Part shown: positions 57,280-64,000 of the stretch, in pieces
How positions within the stretch are numbered: position 1 is the stretch's first letter
Layout of the letters: the number at the start of each line of letters is the position of its first letter
Assembly: GCA_949357655.1 (NCBI GenBank)
Contig: CASHTG010000018.1
Location: forward strand, 1,240,001 to 1,304,000
Source: Parascedosporium putredinis
Taxonomy: Eukaryota; Ascomycota; Sordariomycetes; Microascales; Microascaceae
Reading direction: 5' to 3'
Length of the DNA stretch: 64,000 bases
Notes under the pieces: generated by a model
What the model was told of the DNA's origin: nothing
Databases searched by the model: none
The model's input: only the letters and a program-made list of their open reading frames with translations
Program-made: the position numbers and the translations under genes

Positions 57280-58808
57280 CTACCTGTAAAACACCGTCAG
57301 ATCGCCAGCCGGTAAAGGCAAGGATTTGAGCTTCTCGGTAATCTCCTCATCCGTCAAATTGAGCTCGGTAATGATTTGGTCGAAGCAGTGGTTTCCATCC
57401 GTGTACTTTTGCAGCGGGTCACCGCCGGGCCGGGAAGCGGACTGCCCCGAGGCGAGGGCGGCGACGTACTGCTTGGAGACGACGTACTTGTGGACCCTGT
57501 AGAGGCAGCCCTTGATGACGCCGAACTGGACGAAGCGGCGAACGTCGACGTAGCGCAGGACGTCGAGGCCGGCATCGTGGTGGGCCTTGAGCCACTCGAT
57601 GACGGACTTGCCGACGCAGAAGGAGGTCATGAGGCGGACGAGGTGGAACGTGCTGAGGCGCTGACGGGAGTGGATGCAGGCGTAGGCGGCGCACTCGTCG
57701 ACCATGCCGTCGACGTTGGCGACGAAGTCGGCGATGCCAGGCCGCGGGGCATAGCACGAGGAGAAGAAGAACATGTCGAGCAGGAGAATGGTGTCGTAGT
57801 AGAGGAGGTGGCGGAGGGCCGTCTTGGCCAGGTCGATGGACACGTCGGCGAGGAAGGCGATGCGGCGGACGTCGGAGGCGCCGTCGATTTGGGCAATGAT
57901 TTTTGCATCGTCAGGTCCCATGTGGCGTCGACGATGTCGGAGAGCTTCATCTTGGCGACGGGGACGTGCCAGCCTTTGACTTCGGAAGGCTGCTTGTAGT
58001 GCGGGAACAGTTTCATGTTGATGGTGTTGGCGTCGTCTGGGGAAGTTCTTGTTAGGCTAGCTATTCCAACAAGGCCGAGCTTTACCCCATCACACTCGGT
58101 CCTCTCCCAGGATGGGAGAAAACCGGCGAGAACGAGAGGGGCAAACAGGAAGAAAAGGACGTATGGGGGAGGGGGAAGGAGTTTATGGCGATCCCATCTT
58201 GAGTAACTCACCCACGGGAATCATGCACTCGCCATAGTTGTTCAAATCCTCTCTCACAATCTCCAGCAGCCCCGATACGGTCCGCCGGCCCTTTGTCTCG
58301 ACGACACCCCAGCCGCCATCGATCTCGACCTCCTGACCGCTCAGGTAGCCGTCCTGGACCTCCATCTCGGCAAAAGTAACGGCGAGACGCCTGACGACCC
58401 TCTCGTAGGGAACGCGGTCGACGTCGGCATCCAGCACGACGCCAAAATTAAAAATGAACTCATTGCGCACGTATTTGTCGTGCGCGATGAGCACCGGTGG
58501 CCGAGGATGACGTACTTGCCCTCGGCGTCGGTGGCGGACACGAGGCGGTTGACAAAGGGCTTGCGGGGATGATGTAGGCGCGCAGGACGTCGAAGTCGAG
58601 GGTCGACGTCTTGGGGTTGCCCATGAGGCCCGCGGGGGACTGCGAGACAATGGTAGGTCCTGGAACGGTAGCCCCTGGTTAGTCTAAATGTGCCGGGTGA
58701 ATAAGACGCCGGCGATAAGGGCGTTGGGGAGGGATGGGAGCGATGCGCCGCTCTCCCATACATACCCTCCTTGGGGAAGAACCTTGCATAAAAGATACCC
58801 TGAATCAT
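57280..58808 (-). CDS. NPR2: Nitrogen permease regulator 2 (GATOR1/SEACIT subunit)
   Basis: Npr2 with Npr3 and Iml1 forms the GAP complex that restrains TORC1 when amino acids are scarce. Exons: 58808-58766, 58659-58212 and 58036-57280. The start MIQGIFYARFFPKEGPTIVS is the typical Npr2 N-terminus. Next come LDFDVLRAYIIPRKPFVNRL, KYVILGHPVLIAHDKYVRNE, FIFNFGVVLDADVDRVPYER, and NTINMKLFPHYKQPSEVKGW. The C-terminal winged-helix part shows VRRIAFLADVSIDLAKTALR, HLLYYDTILLLDMF and VLRYVDVRRFVQFGVIKGCL. Three breaks, each one base missing from a short run: 58565-58568, 58496-58497 and the A-run near 57900. Corrected length is about 416 residues, usual for filamentous fungi. Confidence 0.95.
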
Positions 58809-59648
58809 GATGGAGGCCTACATCGTCCGAACCTATGTGCAAGCTTGAGTCTCTCGTGAACCGTACCAATAAATTGTTGGACCAGAGTCGCGAGGCTGAA
58901 GGGTGAGTGTGAGTGAGGATGTGTGAGTTTGAATTGTCGGTGGTGGGTACGAGTTTTGGTACATTGATCGCCCGTCGGTTCGCTAAGGTGGGGAGTTCAG
59001 CGTCTGCAGCGTGTGCAGTGATGCAGGTGGTGTGGCGGGTCGGTGATGGTGGGGTGGGATGGCGGGGAAGGAGCTCTCAAAGCTAGCAGCTATTAACAGC
59101 TAGCTCCCCTGCTGTTGGGCTGTCTCAGAATGCCCATCCGAACAGGAGGGCTTGGCCATCTAGAATATGCAGCCTAGTCAAAGATCCATGTCGCCCTCAC
59201 TCAAATATTTATTAGATACGTTTACTTCTGGCGCTACTGAGCCTCTGGGAGACAAGAGAGCTGAGCATAATTGCAAGAATGGCCTGCTAGGTGAAGGCAC
59301 TGCAGTCGAGATTCGTCAAACCAAGACTACATGTACCTTGATAGATGTCACGGTTTTACAGAGTCACTATGTGTTAATGCGAAGAAAAAAAACACCCTTT
59401 GAGATCAGATTGCATTTAGTTCATGGCATCTTATGAATAGTTCACATTGGGCGTCGTGTTTTCAACGCCACTTCTTCGTCAAGTCACTGGTCTGAGTGAG
59501 TATGAAAGAAGAGGATAAAAGAAAAAAGCAAGCCGCGCTCACTTTTGTCAACCGCAATGTTCTCCCTCCTTGTTCCCTCTCCAATGTATCAATCAGAAGG
59601 GCGCGCTTCTTATCCGCCCACCGCATCGGTCATCTTCCATCTTCACGC
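58809..59648. other. Intergenic region
   Basis: This holds the promoter of NPR2 (minus) and the 3' flank of the Dsk2 gene (also minus). A GGTG/GGGTGGG-rich patch lies at 58935-59060. No gene is recognised. Confidence 0.5.
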
Positions 59649-61068
59649 TCAGCTTCCACCGAGGAGGTGCTCGACGGCGCCCTGCACACTGCCTCCGCTG
59701 CGACGCAAAGCAGCAACGTTCCTGTCAAAGTCGTAGAAGCCCATATCGTTGAGCTGTCGAAGTTGATCGGCGTATCGCTCTTCGGGAGGTCGATTATCTA
59801 CGGGTGCTGGGGGCGAGCCAGCTCCCATCCCTTGAAGTAGCTCCTGGAGAGACCGCTGGAGATCAGGGTTTCCCGCGGCTCCCGCGCCGGGAAGTTGGGG
59901 CCGAGGAAAGAAAGGAAAGGGTTAGCGGCCGCTTGATCAGCGCCAGCGCCAGCACCGGCGCCAGCGCCTGCTCCCGGCTGGTTGGCATCCTGGCCGGCGG
60001 CGGCGTTGCCAGCCGCACCCGGCGCGGGAGGGAAGCCGGGGAAGGGAGGCATGAACATGAACGGGGAGAAAGGATTTTGAGCATTCGCGCCGGCACCGGG
60101 GGTGGCGTTGGCGTTGGCGTCGCCCTGGGGGTTCTCGGACGAAGGCGCACCCGTGGGAGTGTTATCCGTGGCACCTGGGGCGGGGAAAGCAGGCATGCCA
60201 CCTTGTCCTTCCATGCCGTGCATCTGGCCCGCCATTCTGAGCATTTCTGGATTTGTCATCATCTGGCGCATAAAGGGGGACTGGAGCATCTCGCGGGCGT
60301 TGGGGAGGTTTCGGAGGGTGGGGTTGGAGTTGATGAGCATGTTGATGAAGTCGGGGTTATCGAGAGCCGCGTTCATGGACTGCTGGACCACGGGGTCGGA
60401 CATCATGCGCGCGATTTCGTCGGTGCTAGGAGGAGCGCCCATCTATTAACCGCACACGAGCAGAGAGCAAATAAGTCAGCCATCTTCGCACGCACACACA
60501 CGCACAAACACAACATGTCGATCACCACAGATCAAATGGGGAGAGGAGGGGTTGGAGGAGGGAGGAAAACAGCGCAGGCGCATCTGCAGGGACCTGCATG
60601 TCTCATCCTTGGGGGCAGATTCGTTACTTACTCCGCCATCAGCGCCAAACATGGACCGGCTAGGCAACGGGACATGGCCGGCAAAGCGAGCCCCGTCAGG
60701 CCGGCGAGGGTTGTTGGCGGTCCCGGCGGCCATGTTGGTAGGTACTGCGGGGACGGCGGGGGTAGTGGCGGAGGAGGCTGCGGTGGAGGGTGTGGGGTTG
60801 CTGGCGGCACTCTTGACGAGGTGGACAGTGTTGTTGGGCTTGATCTTGTAGGTGCTGAGAGGGTCGTCGTTCTTGAGGACCCGGCCCGAGTAGATGAGGC
60901 GTTGGCGGTCGGCGGGGATGTTCTCGTACTCCTCGGCGGAGAGTTTCGTCTTCAGGTCTAGAACGGTGGCGGACTCGGGCATGGTGATGGTGTGGACTTT
61001 GTCGTTGGACGACTTGACCTTGAAGGTAACTTCCTGGGGCTGTCGCCTCCCTCCGCGTTGTCGGCCAT
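59649..61068 (-). CDS. DSK2: Ubiquilin, Dsk2-type UBL-UBA shuttle protein
   Basis: Dsk2 carries ubiquitinated proteins to the proteasome. Exons are 61068-60632 and 60442-59649. The start MADNAEGGDSPQEV leads directly into a ubiquitin-like domain: VKSSNDKVHTITMPESATVL, DLKTKLSAEEYENIPADRQR and LIYSGRVLKNDDPLSTYKIK. A Thr/Ala/Pro linker follows, then the STI1 region MMSDPVVQQSMNAALDNPDF with INMLINSNPTLRNLPNAREM and LQSPFMRQMMTNPEMLRMAG. A Gly/Ala/Pro-rich spacer with alternating Ala-Gly follows, then the UBA domain YADQLRQLNDMGFYDFDRNV with ALRRSGGSVQGAVEHLLGGS at the stop. Two breaks, one base missing each, lie at the runs 61036-61039 and 59881-59883. Corrected length is about 410 residues. 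All three diagnostic domains are present in order. Confidence 0.95.
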
Positions 61069-62419
61069 TTTTGGGTTGTGATCAGGGGGTTGGTGGAGAG
61101 GTCGGAGCAGAGTGAGGGAGACGGGGGAGGGGGAGGGGTTATCGTGATGTTGAGGAGGGAGGGGAGGGCCAGACAAGTTAAAACTTGTAGACGAGAAAAG
61201 GATGGGGGAAATGGTAAGAGGGAAAATTGCGCTTCGACCACGAGAAAGCAGCGAGGCAGGTAGGAAAAGGGTCTGAGGTGATAACGGAGATGCGTCGTGG
61301 GGTGACTAAGAAAGAGTGGTTGGGAAGTATGTGGAAGGGTGTCGGGAAAGGGTCGCGAGAAAGAAGGTTAGTTGGCAGCGTGGCCAAGATTAATGGGTCC
61401 GTTGACGAGGGTGAAGGGGGAGGAAACGCTCAAATCAGAAAGCTTGGTTTATTGTTTTGCGGTGCGATGAGATCGAATGCGTCGAATGGCGGGGTGCTGC
61501 TCATCGGCTTCTGGTAGATGGGGGCAGGCTGCCTGGGCCGTGAACGTGAATGGCTGGCCTAGGAGGATTGATGGAGCTGGCTCGGCTTCTTCCACTTGAA
61601 GCGAATTGATCAAATGGGATTTGGATTGCTAGGCGGGCCCTGTGAGGTCAGGTTGAGGTATTCCGACTTAGTGGACACATGCGGCAGATGGGGAGGCACA
61701 AGGTATTGATACGTCAGGCGAGAAGTCTAGGCCCTTGTGCAAACCTCAGGTTGGTGCTGGGCTTGATCAATTGATGACGGAAGGAGCTGGCACAGTCAAC
61801 GTTGAACATCGAACTGTCCTGTCCAGTATTGATCCACTGGAACGAAGACCCAACATCGGCGGGCTCGGTATTGGTTTAGCGCCAACCAGAAAGTTTGGCC
61901 ACTATTAGCATGAAGTAATCCGACACCCCTAGACTTCGTTGATGTTCTTCAGAGCTTCCCATGGAACCACATGGAACATATGTAATTGTCGAAGCCAGAC
62001 ATCCAGCGATAGAGAACTGCCCCTTGTCCATTGACCCCTTTTCTTTCCATTTCAGTAACAAAAGGATTAAAGTGATCAACACGATCCTTTTACTTCAAAG
62101 TGTTTTGCAAGGCCACAAGTTGGTTCGCTCAGAGATCTAATAATCAATCTTTTCTGTCTTGTGCTTGGTGACATCGACCACTATTTTATCTCCATTCATC
62201 AACTTGTATGCTCAAGGTCTGCTTGTCAGCCCTCATAAAAAAAAGAATTGGTGAAATATGTAGGTATAATCCATCGCTAGTCATCTATCTCGTGATCCTC
62301 TTCAAGATACGTTTAAATGTTTGGCCCCATGTTTCCTCCTCCCACCACCCGCCCTGGATAGCACCATCGCAGAGACGAGGACTCGATACACGCTTGCCCT
62401 CTTTTGCAAAGAAATAACC
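61069..62419. other. Intergenic region
   Basis: This is the promoter and leader of the Dsk2 gene and the 3' flank of the Kap120 gene. It is purine-rich near 61080-61160 on this strand. No gene is recognised. Confidence 0.5.
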
Positions 62420-64000
62420 CTATTTCCCCTTGCTGGCCATAAACTGGCTAAGCTGCTGGAACCTATCCATGACATCCCGGTCCACATTCGCTACCCAGTC
62501 CTCCTGGAACCTCTGCTCCCCACCAACCCGTTGCACAACGTCTGCGATTCTGGCCTTGACGAACTCGAATGCGTGAACGCTATGCACGGGGTCTTTGAGC
62601 ATCAACTCGTTTTCTCTCGTGTTCTTGGGACAATGCCACTCTTCCGGGGAAGCTCCGTCGTGATAAGGCAGTCCGTCTCTTCTCCGTCCTGGAGGTCCGA
62701 GATGATGTTGGTCCACATAGTCAGGTAGTCCTGGAGCTTGTTGAGCACCAACGGCTGTATAGGTTCTCCAAGTTCCAGGAACCGGGTGAGCCCGAGGAGG
62801 TATAGCTTTTGCCTAGCCGCAAAATCCATCGCTCCGAGATGCGAGAACCACTCACCCACAAGCCAGCTCCATACCCCATCGACCGGGCCGAACCGTGAGA
62901 GCACTTGGGCAAACGCGTTTGGCTCTGCTAGGGCTAACCGGGACAAAATTGCAAAGTAGTCACCTTCCGTGACCGTGTTCAACTTGCTGACCCGCCGGTT
63001 CGACCCGTCGTTTGATGCGCATCCCACGCGTCGTGAAGCGCTTCGATGATGGCTCCGAGTAGGCCAATCTCCATCAAGTCCTGCAACACAACGGTAACGC
63101 CGCTGACACCCCCGAGCTCCGTCGCAGAGCGGATCACGTACTCAATGCAAACCGTAGCCTGACGGACTCTTTCGCGACTCTGCGACTTCAGAAGCTCACC
63201 GAGACCAATCAGTGTAGGCCGTCGGAAACGATCCTCCAGTATGGCCTCCGGGGCCATGAGAATGTAAGACTCGACAAGGTCGAGGGACGCAGACGCAGTC
63301 TCCGTCTCATACTCCAACAGAGGTATGGCTAATTCATAGATATTGACAAGTTCGCCGGATAAAGGTGGATTACTCTGCATGACGACAGAGTTCCAAAGCT
63401 CCAGGGATTCATCAATCAAGTGCCCGTGAAGACCGGAACCAGGACGTGCCGATTCGGCGATGAGCGGGACTATGTGATGCTGATATCTCTGAGATTCGGG
63501 ACCCATGGACATGACGAGCGCGCTAAAGATGGCAATCACTGCCTGCTTGATCATGAATTCCTCGGTGCCCGACGCCTCCCATATCTGGGGCAGGGCCGAC
63601 ATGAGGAAGTCTGCAAAATGCGTGGCGTGGTTCTCTATCCTCGTCACGAGCAGCCTCATCGTCTCCAAGATGGCCAGTTTTGACTCATCCACGTCGATTG
63701 TAGACACGAGATCGGCCAGCTGCGACATGACATCCGTCGCAAACGGCAGGAACTTGTCCACGTCAAAGTACATCTCGTCCACAACCCATCGAAGTTGCCT
63801 GGCCGCCGTGATCCGGACAACTAGGTCGTTGCACTCGTCGTTGGGGTTCATGAAATGCGTAAATAGCTGATAGATAACAGGCCGGTTCCGTTCCGTGCTC
63901 TGGACCGTGACCCACTGGCTCAGGAGAATACCGATACGCCGCCGGAGGACCTTGGCGAGTGGTCCCTGCTGTTGGGAATCTCTAACCAGGGTTGTCTCCA
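62420..64000 (-). CDS. KAP120: Importin-11/Kap120-like nuclear import receptor, 3' part
   Basis: The gene runs off the right edge, so only the C-terminal roughly 530 residues are seen. Kap120/importin-11 carries cargo such as ribosome-assembly factors into the nucleus. Near the edge the family block is VLRRRIGILLSQWVTVQSTE then RNRPVIYQLFTHFMNPNDEC, NDLVVRITAARQLRWVVDEM and YFDVDKFLPFATDVMSQLAD. HEAT-like helices follow, such as ESLELWNSVVMQSNPPLSGE and RRPTLIGLGELLKSQSRERV. The C-terminus reads GDYFAILSRLALAEPNAFAQ and FGPVDGVWSWLVGEWFSHLG, ending MDRFQQLSQFMASKGK. Two breaks, one missing base each, lie near 63000 and in the run 62646-62649. No intron is visible in this part. The match to Kap120 is strong; the exact ortholog is inferred. 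Confidence 0.88.

Noticed and set aside
59804..60961. 385-residue open frame antisense to the ubiquilin gene
   Set aside because: It mirrors Gly/Ala/Pro-rich coding sequence of Dsk2 and has no domain of its own.

Overview
This window looks like nuclear DNA of a filamentous ascomycete (Pezizomycotina, most likely Sordariomycetes). The genes carry short introns of about 55-230 bases with fungal donors (GTAAGT, GTATGT, GTACGT, GTGAGT), CTAAC/CTGAC-type branch sites and TAG/CAG acceptors. Exons are GC-rich with strong C/G third positions, intergenic DNA is less GC-rich, and genes lie on both strands without operons. No tRNA, rRNA or CRISPR array was recognised by eye. The clade below Pezizomycotina is inference.

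Layout. 1-17 kb: a secreted GH76-type glycosidase (frame-broken), the membrane O-acyltransferase GUP1, a FAR-17a/AIG1-like membrane protein on the minus strand, UDP-GlcNAc pyrophosphorylase and cytosolic methionyl-tRNA synthetase. 16.5-24.2 kb: a gene-poor stretch holding one decayed Tc1-like DNA transposon with 31-bp terminal inverted repeats. 24-45 kb: a large uncharacterised protein, an Hrt3/Pof7-type F-box protein, a chromate-family ion transporter, a mitochondrial membrane protein, a DsbA-like thioredoxin-fold protein, a 2OG-Fe(II) oxygenase, FRG1, a WDR89-like WD protein and the ERAD subunit Hrd3. 45-64 kb: an aminoglycoside-phosphotransferase-like protein, a PX-domain protein, an IQ-motif protein, succinate dehydrogenase SDH4, mitochondrial tyrosyl-tRNA synthetase, Npr2, a Dsk2-type ubiquilin and the 3' part of importin-11/Kap120.

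Most genes are housekeeping and unrelated, as expected of a fungal core chromosome arm. Two loose themes exist: protein quality control by ubiquitin (Hrt3, Hrd3, Dsk2) and mitochondrial function (SDH4 and MSY1, divergent from one intergenic region with CACGTG elements). I see no biosynthetic cluster, defence island or new multi-gene system.

The dominant oddity is that about 18 of 22 protein genes need one or more single-base frame corrections. Most of these are one base missing from a short run of identical bases, often C/G, and this includes genes expected to be essential. After the corrections every complete model has a length divisible by three and family-typical motifs. This points to base-calling errors in the assembly rather than gene death. 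Coordinates given for these genes are spans; conceptual translation needs the corrections noted.
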